Below the pieces are notes generated by a model, which saw only the letters and a list, made by a program, of their open reading frames with translations, did not search any database and was not told the DNA's origin. Shown piece after piece: positions 15,460 through 21,854 of a stretch of DNA of 32,320 nucleotides (position 1 is the stretch's first letter; each line of letters starts with the position of its first letter). This DNA is from a virus. The stretch is taken from the IMG/VR virus record IMGVR_UViG_3300029267_001409, positions 1-32,320 of that record. One strand, written 5' to 3'. The position numbers were made by a program, and so were the translations under genes.

Positions 15460-15986
15460 TGGCGCAAGGTCCAAATACAGGAGCATTTGTACCGACAACA
15501 TTTGTTTGGGATGTGGCTGAACTTCAAGAGGTAGATGTTCAGAGCGACAAATTTAAGGAAATTTTGGTTAGGTTGTATCAGAATCTTAATTTGATGCAGT
15601 TGAATTTGAACATAAAAGATTCTGCCTACTACGATCAGTCAGAGTTTGTTAATGGTCAGTCTTTTTGGCCCTCAGCTGCTGTTCCTTCTTCTCAAACTGA
15701 CGCTGTTAATAGAAGACAAGCTTTTCGCAAGGTTATTAACTTTGGCGCTCTACCTAATACAGCTACTAAGAACGTTGCTCACAATATAGATATAACCACA
15801 GGTTTTACGTTTACCAGGATTTATGGGTGTGCATCGGATACTACAAACAGGAATTACACGCCTATTCCAAATGCAAATACGGACATTAGAATTACAGTTA
15901 ATGCTACAAATGTTGTTATAACTACCTCGGCTAACTACTCTACATATGACACTACATACGTTGTGCTAGAATATTTAAAAAACTAA
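15459..15986 (+). CDS. Small virion protein with jelly-roll-like C-terminus, 175 residues
   Basis: The start ATG shares one base with the preceding stop (TAATG). The N-terminal half (FVWDVAELQEVDVQSDKFKEILVRLYQNLN) is helical. The C-terminal half (VINFGALPNTATKNVAHNID about 89-108, then about 115-175) follows a pattern common in phage tail proteins: FGxLPNTxTKxVxHxI, then short strands, ending in VVLEYLKN. Its position right after the nozzle-like gene suggests a tail-tip or tail-plug component. I know no fixed name. Confidence 0.65.
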   Translation: MAQGPNTGAFVPTTFVWDVAELQEVDVQSDKFKEILVRLYQNLNLMQLNLNIKDSAYYDQSEFVNGQSFWPSAAVPSSQTDAVNRRQAFRKVINFGALPNTATKNVAHNIDITTGFTFTRIYGCASDTTNRNYTPIPNANTDIRITVNATNVVITTSANYSTYDTTYVVLEYLKN

Positions 15987-15999
15987 CAGAGGAGAGAAA

Positions 16000-16602
16000 A
16001 TGGGATTTCTTAGTGGCTTGGGACGCATGTTCTTCGGCAGTAAGCCTGGTAAGCCAGAGTACAAGCAGATTCAAAGATTCACTCCAGAGCAACAGGCTAA
16101 TTTGTCTAAGTTGTTGTCGCAAGGAATGGCAGATGTTGATCCTGCTCTTTTAGAGAAGAGATATAGGGGTCAATTCGAGAGGGAGACTGTTCCTGGGTTA
16201 GCTGAAAGATTTACAGCTATGGGAGGCGGACAACGTTCAGCGGCATTTGAAGAATCTCTTAGAAGAGGTGGTTTAGATCTAGCTGAGCAGTTAGCGGGTG
16301 TTAGAGCTCAAATGGGTATGCAAAAATTAGGATTGGGGTTGCAGCCTCAATTCGATACGATGATGATACCAGGTGCTCCGGGTACTTCTGGAATATTAGG
16401 AAATTTAATTGGTCAAACTGTTGGAAATATTGGTGGTGGCTTATCAAACATGTTGACGTCAAGGCTATTTGGGGGCGGTGCTCCTCAGTATCGAGCTCCT
16501 ATGCAACAACCTATGGGTAGATATATGGCCGGACAACCCAGGGGTTACAAGAAATCATATAGTCCGGTTCTAATGAAAATAATGCAGGGCTTAACGTTTT
16601 AA
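16000..16602 (+). CDS. Ejection-type internal virion protein, 200 residues
   Basis: Starts at ATG 16000 after AGAGGAGAGAAA. Residues 27-60 (FTPEQQANLSKLLSQGM and on), then residues about 65-105 (VPGLAERFTAMGGGQRSAAF, SLRRGGLDLAEQLAGVRAQM), follow a pattern seen in short-tailed phage proteins that are packed in the head and ejected with the DNA. The C-terminus is Gly-rich and amphipathic (about 128-160), then Pro/Gln/Arg-rich, and could insert into or cross membranes. The neighbour downstream has the same character. The role in DNA entry is inferred from pattern and position. Confidence 0.6.
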   Translation: MGFLSGLGRMFFGSKPGKPEYKQIQRFTPEQQANLSKLLSQGMADVDPALLEKRYRGQFERETVPGLAERFTAMGGGQRSAAFEESLRRGGLDLAEQLAGVRAQMGMQKLGLGLQPQFDTMMIPGAPGTSGILGNLIGQTVGNIGGGLSNMLTSRLFGGGAPQYRAPMQQPMGRYMAGQPRGYKKSYSPVLMKIMQGLTF

Positions 16603-16611
16603 GGAGATAAA

Positions 16612-17811
16612 ATGTCAGTTATTATAGGTCCACAACAACAACTCAAGCAAGGAGCTGCTACTGGAGAATCTATAGGACAAAATCTCGCAAAATCTTTGCA
16701 GATGCTAGCGCAAGACAGGATGGCCAGGCAGCAGCGACAACAGGAAGTGTCATCTGGTCTGCAAAGCGTATTGGGTGTTTCTCAACAGGAGGCTCAAGCT
16801 ATATCAAGGTTGCCTGAGGCGCAGCAGAATCAGGTCTTTCAGAGTTTATTGGGAACAACAGAGCAAGAAGTTATCCCTCAAGCTGCAGGCCAAGAGCCTG
16901 GAATGCCTCCTGATAGTTTGAGTGCCTTAGAGCAAATGCTTCCAGAAGAGATGCCTGAAGAGGGTACGCCTGAGTATTCTGATATTGTTAGCAAGTTTCA
17001 GGCGCATGTAGATGGTCTTCCCTCAGAAGAAAAGGAAGCATTAAAAAGAAGCATTGCCGAACAGACAAAAATTCCTCCTCAGGAAAAAATGAGAAGAAGA
17101 ACTATGAGGGAGAGAATTAGAAGCGGTTTGCAGACTACTGCCAACATGGAAAAAGCAGTAAAATTAGATCTTGCAAAAAGAAAACAAGAGCTTGCAGAAA
17201 GTAAGTTTGATTTTGATAAGAAGTCAAAAATAAAACAGCAAACTCAGAAGTTTTTCGACAAAACAATTGAGGAAGGCAAGGCTGCAAGAGAATTCAACAT
17301 GCGACTTGGAAGAATGGAAAACTTAAACAATAAGAAGTTAGATTCTGCAGGGAAGGCTGCCATTATAGATACAGTAAAACATGGTTTGTGGGGAGTTGGT
17401 ATTGACCTTACGTCTCTACTTAATCCGGATTCACAAGAGTTTAAGAAGTTGACAAATGACTTTCTTAAAAATGCTAAGACGTTTTTTGGGTCTAGAGTTA
17501 CTCAAGGTGAAATAGGATTGTTTTTAGAGACTGTTCCCTCTCTTCTTCAAAGTAGAGAAGGAAGGAATCGTGTTATACAAAACATGAAGCTTCTTAACAA
17601 AGGGGCATTACTTTACAAGAAAGAAATGATGAGAGTCATTGAGGAAAATGATGGTAAAAGGCCAATTGATTTGCAATTTCAAGTTGAAAAAAACCTTGAG
17701 AAAAAGATGAATAAAATATCTGAAAAATTTGCCAGCTCAGTTAGAAAAAAACTTCCTCCTTTAGAAGGAAGTGAAAAGAAAGAACCGACTTTTCTTGGTA
17801 TTCCTTGGTAG
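16612..17811 (+). CDS. Ejection-type internal virion protein, 399 residues
   Basis: Starts at ATG 16612 after AAGGAGATAAA, 9 bases after the previous gene. The N-terminal third is Gln- and Ala-rich and helical, the middle (about 155-250) is a charged coiled-coil-like segment (RRRTMRERIRSG, DLAKRKQELAESKFDF). Residues about 265-330 (SLLNPDSQEFKKLTNDFLKNA, FGSRVTQGEIGLFLETVPSLLQS) form a conserved domain I associate with large internal proteins of short-tailed phages. The end is Lys-rich. No peptidoglycan hydrolase motif is visible. Its stop faces the stop of the leftward gene at 17815 with only 3 bases between. Confidence 0.65.
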   Translation: MSVIIGPQQQLKQGAATGESIGQNLAKSLQMLAQDRMARQQRQQEVSSGLQSVLGVSQQEAQAISRLPEAQQNQVFQSLLGTTEQEVIPQAAGQEPGMPPDSLSALEQMLPEEMPEEGTPEYSDIVSKFQAHVDGLPSEEKEALKRSIAEQTKIPPQEKMRRRTMRERIRSGLQTTANMEKAVKLDLAKRKQELAESKFDFDKKSKIKQQTQKFFDKTIEEGKAAREFNMRLGRMENLNNKKLDSAGKAAIIDTVKHGLWGVGIDLTSLLNPDSQEFKKLTNDFLKNAKTFFGSRVTQGEIGLFLETVPSLLQSREGRNRVIQNMKLLNKGALLYKKEMMRVIEENDGKRPIDLQFQVEKNLEKKMNKISEKFASSVRKKLPPLEGSEKKEPTFLGIPW

Positions 17812-17814
17812 GGC

Positions 17815-18108
17815 CTATCTTTCTGTGAGTTTTCTTTTCAGAGCTTCTTCGTATGCTTGGTTGAAGTTTAATTCAGGGTTTTCAGAGATAATTACTCTTA
17901 TATCTTGGAGTGAGATTTCAGAGGCTGCTTCTCGCATTTCTTCATAATCTTCTATTGCTTTAGTTTGTTGTTTTATAACTCTGTAAAGTTTCTTGTTTTC
18001 AGAACGAAGTTTAAGCGCTCCCTGTATAAATCCTATTGCTCCAGTTACCCCCATAACTCCTACTATCATTCCCAATAATTCACCAAAGATAAACCCGCGC
18101 TTTTTCAT
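17815..18108 (-). CDS. Membrane-anchored coiled-coil protein, 97 residues
   Basis: Starts at ATG 18108 after AAAGGAC. Residues about 6-30 are a Gly-rich membrane span (IFGELLGMIVGVMGVTGAIG). A charged helix follows (about 33-70), then an acidic helical end (ISENPELNFNQAYEEALKRK). The architecture resembles an inner-membrane spanin or a phage membrane accessory. It has its own promoter and lies downstream of the terminator that closes the exported-protein operon, so it is a separate unit. No partner outer-membrane spanin is evident next to it. Confidence 0.65.
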   Translation of the reverse strand: MKKRGFIFGELLGMIVGVMGVTGAIGFIQGALKLRSENKKLYRVIKQQTKAIEDYEEMREAASEISLQDIRVIISENPELNFNQAYEEALKRKLTER

Positions 18109-18139
18109 GAAAAGTCCTTTCTTTTAGAATTACACATCC

Positions 18140-18145
18140 ATTATA
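18140..18145 (-). promoter_or_regulatory. -10 element of the promoter for the leftward 97-residue gene
   Basis: A perfect TATAAT on the minus strand (plus-strand ATTATA at 18140-18145), about 32 bases before the ATG. The -35 region falls inside the terminator stem of the upstream operon and matches poorly, so the promoter may be weak or need an activator. Confidence 0.45.
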
Positions 18146-18150
18146 TCCTA

Positions 18151-18184
18151 AAGAAAAAGGCGAGAGGAAAACAACTCTCGCCTT
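18151..18184 (-). terminator. Rho-independent terminator closing the exported-protein operon
   Basis: On the minus strand AAGGCGAGAG (18184-18175) pairs perfectly with CTCTCGCCTT (18166-18157) over an 8-base loop, followed by TTTCTT. It is a classical intrinsic terminator, 41 bases after the stop of the last operon gene. Confidence 0.8.
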
Positions 18185-18224
18185 AACTTTGTATTTATCA
18201 TAAATAAGTATAATATTCTGTCTA

Positions 18225-18557
18225 CTAATCGCTGCTTATGATTAGCATTTGTCTTGCAAAATATCCTACATCATCTCTTCTGAAAGATTCAATAGCTGCA
18301 TATCTCAGTTGTTTTATAGATTTACGATATTTTTTAGAAGCGAATATCATTACTTTTTTGAAGCCTTCATCGTTTCTCAAAAACTTGTAAGCAAATACGT
18401 GAAACTTCTTTGGATTACGTCTAGCTTCCCTATAAACCTCAGTTTTAAATTCTCTCATCTTTGTTGTTGCTAGTTTTTGCTGGTCATCTTTGACGCCGTC
18501 TGCGTGTGCAGCAGCTGCTGACATAATAAAAGTTAGTGTTAAAAATAGTTTCTTCAT
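18225..18557 (-). CDS. Exported basic protein, 110 residues
   Basis: The N-terminus is a clear Sec signal peptide: MKK, a hydrophobic core (LFLTLTFIMSAAAA) and a cleavage site after AHA (residue 19). The mature protein of about 91 residues is very basic and helical (REARRNPKKFHVFAYKFLRN, KKYRKSIKQLRYAAIESFRR), with no cysteine and no known motif. It is the last gene of a five-gene operon; its ATG overlaps the previous stop by 4 bases. A basic mature protein in the periplasm could bind envelope polymers or nucleic acid; I do not recognise it. Confidence 0.75.
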   Translation of the reverse strand: MKKLFLTLTFIMSAAAAHADGVKDDQQKLATTKMREFKTEVYREARRNPKKFHVFAYKFLRNDEGFKKVMIFASKKYRKSIKQLRYAAIESFRRDDVGYFARQMLIISSD

Positions 18558-18853
18558 TTGTTTTCCTTTTCTTCTTCGAGTTTATTCATAGTTTCAGTTA
18601 TTGATTGATGTAATACAGGATGTGTTATTAAAAATTGCGCTGCTTGTTGTCTTGCTCTTCTCATCATTCTAGCTCTTTGTGCTTGTGTTAATCTGGCATA
18701 TTGTTGTGCAGGAGTTAGTCTAGGTCGTCTAGCGCATCCTGTTTTTTCCATTACGTACCAGAATGCATTTTTTAGGCATTCTATTGGTTTTGCAACAGTT
18801 ATTGGTGTTACTGCCATTATCAAAGTAAATAATACTTTATTAAATTTCTTCAC
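18554..18853 (-). CDS. Exported Arg/Gln-rich protein with shared GC motif, 99 residues
   Basis: A signal peptide (MKKFNKVLFTLIMAVTPITVA) is probably cut after residue 21, leaving KPIEC at the mature start. Residues 28-40 (KNAFWYVMEKTGC) match the 13-residue motif found in the 18850-19164 and 3841-4092 proteins. After it come a basic, Gln/Ala/Arg-rich helical part (LTPAQQYARLTQAQRARMMR) and an acidic end. Two cysteines (C26, C40) could form a disulphide. Both ends overlap neighbouring genes by 4 bases, so the operon is translationally coupled. Confidence 0.75.
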   Translation of the reverse strand: MKKFNKVLFTLIMAVTPITVAKPIECLKNAFWYVMEKTGCARRPRLTPAQQYARLTQAQRARMMRRARQQAAQFLITHPVLHQSITETMNKLEEEKENK

Positions 18854-19164
18854 TTGTCTTCCTCCATTTCTTCTTCCCTTTCTGGTTTATACTTCTTCAT
18901 TCTAAAGGCATTTAACTTGCCTTCTGGGCTAACAACATATATAACGTCTTTACTGTATTCATCTAACTCATAACTCTTTATGAGCTTTTTCTTATTAGTG
19001 CATCCAAGCATTTTAGCTATGTAAAAAGCTATGTTTTTAAATCCACGTTTTGTAAGATTCCAGCCGTAGCAAATGATCTGTCTAGGTGTTATTGGCTTAG
19101 CTTCTTGCATTGGTGCACAACTTAAAGTCACAGTTGCGATTAGTATGAGCATTAACTTCTTCAT
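18850..19164 (-). CDS. Exported protein with shared GC motif, 104 residues
   Basis: The N-terminus (MKKLMLILIATVTLSCAPMQEA) is a signal peptide. Either Cys16 is lipidated (TLSC is a poor lipobox) or cleavage follows QEA at residue 22, leaving KPI as in the 18554-18853 protein. Residues 43-55 (KNIAFYIAKMLGC) carry the shared motif, followed by TNKKK. The second half is charged, with a short strand pair (DVIYVVSPEGKLNAFRM) and a very acidic tail. No known family. It lies 2 bases after the preceding gene and overlaps the next by 4. Confidence 0.75.
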   Translation of the reverse strand: MKKLMLILIATVTLSCAPMQEAKPITPRQIICYGWNLTKRGFKNIAFYIAKMLGCTNKKKLIKSYELDEYSKDVIYVVSPEGKLNAFRMKKYKPEREEEMEEDK

Positions 19165-19166
19165 AA

Positions 19167-19874
19167 TTACCTCCTGCTATGAACGCGTCTTGCTTCTCTA
19201 GGACGAACTCTTCTAGTAACAACTCTTCTAGTTCTTCTTGTTGGTTCTACTTCATCAGGTTCTAGATAGTCTGAATCCTCTCTGTATTCGTCATCTAAGC
19301 ACTGTTGTTCACGTTCTCTTAGTATTAGACTTACTTCTCTGTCTATTTGATCCCTAATCATTCTTCTAAGAGATACATTCTCGTTTATTTCTCTTAAAAG
19401 AAGTTCATTGCGTTCCATTTGTTTATCTATATCTGTTCTTACTGGTTGTTCTGCTTTCTTTTGAGGTTGTTTTTGTGGTCCAATATTTTTGTTAACAAAG
19501 TTATAAACAACTCTTAATGCTACTGGATCGTTTTTGTATTTCTCAAGCAGTCTTGCGATATCCATCACGTTTTCTGGTTTCTTTTTATTCATCCAGTTCT
19601 TGAGAGCAACTAATCCTGCTACTCCGCCACCAACTGCAGCTATAACTGGGTGTGCCCACAAAAGGGCTCCGAGTTTAGCGATACCAGCTCCAGCAAAGTA
19701 TCCTGCTACACCACCGGTGACTGCTTTCATAGCGTCTGAGAAGAATCCTGTTTGCTGTTGTGCTTGTGGTGCTACAAGTTGAAGTTGCACTGGTTGTTGT
19801 GGTTGTGGCCCCATAGGAGCCACTCCACTAATTACACCCCCACTTAAAATCAAAGCTAATACTAGTTTTTTCAT
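19167..19874 (-). CDS. Exported glycine-zipper protein with Arg-rich tail, 235 residues
   Basis: A signal peptide (MKKLVLALILSGGVISG) is followed by a Gln/Pro-rich linker (about 20-42). Residues about 50-92 hold two Gly/Ala-rich hydrophobic segments (AVTGGVAGYFAGAGIAKLGA and HPVIAAVGGGVAGLVAL) of glycine-zipper type, which pack in membranes or pores. Residues about 100-190 are charged and helical with an acidic end (DDEYREDSDYLEPDEVEP). The last 28 residues are very Arg-rich (RRTRRVVTRRVRPREARR). The ribosome site is a G-run (AGGGGG). The 19887-20399 protein has the same order of parts. A membrane-inserting or surface-exposed protein is likely; the role is unknown. Confidence 0.7.
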   Translation of the reverse strand: MKKLVLALILSGGVISGVAPMGPQPQQPVQLQLVAPQAQQQTGFFSDAMKAVTGGVAGYFAGAGIAKLGALLWAHPVIAAVGGGVAGLVALKNWMNKKKPENVMDIARLLEKYKNDPVALRVVYNFVNKNIGPQKQPQKKAEQPVRTDIDKQMERNELLLREINENVSLRRMIRDQIDREVSLILREREQQCLDDEYREDSDYLEPDEVEPTRRTRRVVTRRVRPREARRVHSRR

Positions 19875-19886
19875 AATAACCCCCTA

Positions 19887-20399
19887 TTAATAATCGTAAC
19901 CGTAATCGTCGTCATATCCGTAATCCATGTCTTCGTCATATTCATAGCTGTCATAATATCTTGGACGAAACATTGGACGCCTGCTCATGCTACGACCTCT
20001 TCTAGGCCTAGACATGCTGCGAGCAACCCTCTTGGCTACTTCACGGATCATCTGTTCTTTCTTCTCTCTTTCAGCATCTCTACCTGTTACTTTGTCGGTA
20101 AGAAGTTTGGCTGCTGCTCCAATAGCGTAAGGAGCTGCGATTTTAAGTACCGTACCTAAACCGAAAGGCAATATAGCGGCGGCTGCTACTGTGCCTGCTA
20201 CAGGCAAAACCTTGCCGACCGTAGATGCTGCATTGTTGCTTCCAAAAAGGCCCGTTATTGAACTCCAGGCACCTTTAGCTAGTGATCCTATCCAAGAGCT
20301 TTTAGCTGGCTCAGGAGTGAATCCTGCTTGCTTTCTGGCCTCAACATTAGAGATAGCCAACAGCGTCATCAAAAATAATGCTTTGTGTAAGTTCTTCAT
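19887..20399 (-). CDS. Exported protein with Ala-rich membrane segments and Tyr/Asp tail, 170 residues
   Basis: I choose ATG 20399 (MKNLHKALFLMTLLAISNVEA) because it begins a clean signal peptide and follows AAAGGGA; an in-frame codon 8 residues upstream gives no better start. The mature part has a Gly/Ser segment, then Ala-rich hydrophobic stretches (about 60-100, KVLPVAGTVAAAAILPFGLG and APYAIGAAAKLL), a charged helix, an Arg/Ser-rich stretch (RSMSRPRRGRSMSRR) and a tail of Tyr and Asp (YEYDEDMDYGYDDDYGYDY). It is the first gene of the exported operon, behind the second of two similar promoters. It shares its architecture with the next gene. Function unknown. Confidence 0.75.
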   Translation of the reverse strand: MKNLHKALFLMTLLAISNVEARKQAGFTPEPAKSSWIGSLAKGAWSSITGLFGSNNAASTVGKVLPVAGTVAAAAILPFGLGTVLKIAAPYAIGAAAKLLTDKVTGRDAEREKKEQMIREVAKRVARSMSRPRRGRSMSRRPMFRPRYYDSYEYDEDMDYGYDDDYGYDY

Positions 20400-20454
20400 A
20401 GATGTCCCTTTCCCTTTTTGCACCCCCCCACGGAGCGCTAGTTAAAATATGCTA

Positions 20455-20492
20455 ACTATATCTAGCTTATCATAGCTCATAGGCTATGTCAA
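20455..20492 (-). promoter_or_regulatory. Promoter with operator-like dyad for the exported-protein operon
   Basis: On the minus strand TTGACA (20492-20487) is followed 17 bases later by an extended -10 (TGATAAGCT), or 26 bases later by TATAGT (20460-20455). A perfect inverted repeat CATAGC / GCTATG (20488-20471) overlaps the spacer. The 38 bases match the promoter at 21727-21764 at 28 positions (21 of the first 25). Confidence 0.65.
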
Positions 20493-20530
20493 CAATATTT
20501 TCAAATATTTATTAAACTTCACAAAAGTGG

Positions 20531-21010
20531 TCATTTTGGCTGTTTTTTCTTCGAAAAGTGGCCTTTGTCGACGTTTTTCTCGAATACTATTACTTCTGTG
20601 AGTCTTTTTATGACGAATTGTGTGATTGTTTGGTTGTATTTTTGGGCCATTTCTTTGATGGATGTCATGAGGTATATAGGTATATTCATGGCTAATCTGG
20701 CTACTCCTGGCCTTTTTATCATGGTTTTGGTTACCTTAGGGCCTCTTTTATTAGATAAATATAAGTGTTCCACTTTGGTACACGCTTTGTTGTTGCATTT
20801 ATGTAGAACATAGTGTCCGTATGGTATCTTTCCTTTTTCCACCATCCAGGTGCATCTGTGTGCGCCTATTGGCGTTCCTTCTACATATATAGAAGGTGAT
20901 GATCCCTCCCTGGTGGCTCCTTTCCATCCAAAACAGCCTTTTTCGTCGATAATTCTGTATTTATTTAGTGTTTTGACGATTTTTTGGCGTCTTGACTGTG
21001 TTAGCTTCAT
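20531..21010 (-). CDS. HNH endonuclease fused to a ribbon-helix-helix domain, 159 residues
   Basis: The N-terminal half is an HNH_3-like nuclease: W29 and the AHR (50-52), VLHKCNNKACTKVEHL (68-83) pattern gives the metal-binding and catalytic His51, His70, Asn74 and His82, and a CxxxxC pair (C72, C77). Residues 103-142 form a strand followed by two helices (ARLAMNIPIYLMTSIKEMA, then the helix from NQTITQFVIKRLTEV), the pattern of Arc/CopG ribbon-helix-helix DNA-binding domains. HNH proteins of this kind are often free-standing homing nucleases in phages. The extra domain could give target specificity, or make the protein a regulator of the dyad promoters nearby. It is the third gene of the first leftward unit; its start overlaps the gene before by 4 bases. 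Confidence 0.75.
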   Translation of the reverse strand: MKLTQSRRQKIVKTLNKYRIIDEKGCFGWKGATREGSSPSIYVEGTPIGAHRCTWMVEKGKIPYGHYVLHKCNNKACTKVEHLYLSNKRGPKVTKTMIKRPGVARLAMNIPIYLMTSIKEMAQKYNQTITQFVIKRLTEVIVFEKNVDKGHFSKKKQPK

Positions 21011-21261
21011 TTCTTTCTCCTTCTTCCACTTTCTCTGGATTTACTCTGTAAACGTCTATTCTTTATGACAGATATACCTATGGTATATTCTCGAAATTGA
21101 CGGGCTAGCGTTACAAAATCATGGTATTTACAACTCTTGATTTCACTAAAACAGCCAATTCCAAGTTCCTCCATAAATATATCTGCCATGAAAGGAACAG
21201 CTAGAAACTCCGCATGAAGCGTCATTTCTTGCTTTTTAGTTAGTTTCTTATGGATGACCAT
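21007..21261 (-). CDS. Hypothetical protein, 84 residues
   Basis: I do not recognise this protein. It starts inside the end of the preceding gene (22-base overlap) and ends with a 4-base overlap onto the HNH gene. The first 60 residues are helical and mixed (LHAEFLAVPFMADIFMEEL, then KSCKYHDFVTLARQFREY). The last 20 are very basic (KNRRLQSKSRESGRRRKK). No signal peptide or clear membrane span. Coupling with an HNH gene suggests a partner, immunity-type or regulatory protein, but nothing in the sequence proves it. Confidence 0.6.
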   Translation of the reverse strand: MVIHKKLTKKQEMTLHAEFLAVPFMADIFMEELGIGCFSEIKSCKYHDFVTLARQFREYTIGISVIKNRRLQSKSRESGRRRKK

Positions 21262-21677
21262 AATCTTAACGCTACATATCTAGCACCGTAATAACCGGCT
21301 TTTATTGTTTCTTTACAGACACCCCATATAGTCTTAGCGACTGCAGGATTCTTATAAAGAAATAGTAGTCCTATACCAATTCCGGCACCTAAGAGCACTT
21401 TCTTGAAAGTATCCCTTATTTGCTCGTAAGCAGTAGGCTCGTCAAATATAGGCAAATTAGCTTTCAATTTACGCATGTTTTTTGCGCGTCTTTTTGCAGC
21501 AAAAAACTCTCTAGCTGTCATAGCACGGCCCCTAGGAGCCTGTCTAACACCAAAAGTTTTCTCGGCAGCATCCCTAAAGCCTGCCGGAGCTCTCAATGTT
21601 TGCCTGGTTGGGCTTACGCTTCCAAAAAAAGAAGCTAAAATACTGCAAAAAAGCAGCGTTTTTATTGTTTTTTCCAT
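21240..21677 (-). CDS. Exported or membrane protein, 145 residues
   Basis: The start ATG 21677 follows a G-run ribosome site (AGGGGGG). The N-terminus (MEKTIKTLLFCSILASFFGSVS) is a signal peptide or anchor. Then comes a basic, Arg-rich part (about 30-75, with FRDAAEKTFG and REFFAAKRRAKNMRK), and residues about 93-106 (VLLGAGIGIGLLFLY) are a membrane span. The end is aromatic and basic (YYGARYVALRLWSSI). It contains KTIW, also seen in the motif of the 3841-4092 protein, though the rest does not align. It is the first gene of the first leftward unit and resembles the exported proteins of the second unit in style. Confidence 0.7.
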   Translation of the reverse strand: MEKTIKTLLFCSILASFFGSVSPTRQTLRAPAGFRDAAEKTFGVRQAPRGRAMTAREFFAAKRRAKNMRKLKANLPIFDEPTAYEQIRDTFKKVLLGAGIGIGLLFLYKNPAVAKTIWGVCKETIKAGYYGARYVALRLWSSIRN

Positions 21678-21726
21678 GATTTCCCCCCTATAGTTACATG
21701 GAATTAATTAGATACGTCCCTTTTCT

Positions 21727-21764
21727 ATTATACATACTCTATCATAGTACATATGCCATGTCAA
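21727..21764 (-). promoter_or_regulatory. Promoter of the first leftward unit, twin of 20455-20492
   Basis: On the minus strand TTGACA (21764-21759) is followed by the shared pattern TnGCnTATG and CTATGATA. TAGAGT stands at a 17-base distance, and a perfect TATAAT (21732-21727) at 26 bases. The distance from the TATA element to the ATG (about 50 bases) is also like that of the twin. Confidence 0.65.
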
Positions 21765-21787
21765 CATTTTTTTAAATTAGCTAGTAG

Positions 21788-21816
21788 TTGCTCTGGTAGC
21801 GTTGTTATGGTCATAA
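21788..21816 (+). promoter_or_regulatory. Weak candidate promoter for the fibre cluster
   Basis: TTGCTC (21788-21793), a 17-base gap and TCATAA (21811-21816). The match is poor. A rightward promoter must lie in about 21690-21850, because the fibre genes cannot be reached easily by transcripts crossing the leftward island and its terminator, but I cannot place it with certainty. Confidence 0.25.
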
Positions 21817-21854
21817 AGACAATATTTCTACTAATTATTAATAAGGAGTCGGTA

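Noticed and set aside
19534-19782. Plus-strand frames opposite the leftward island
   Set aside because: They are antisense shadows of the exported-protein genes, without ribosome sites or protein-like composition.
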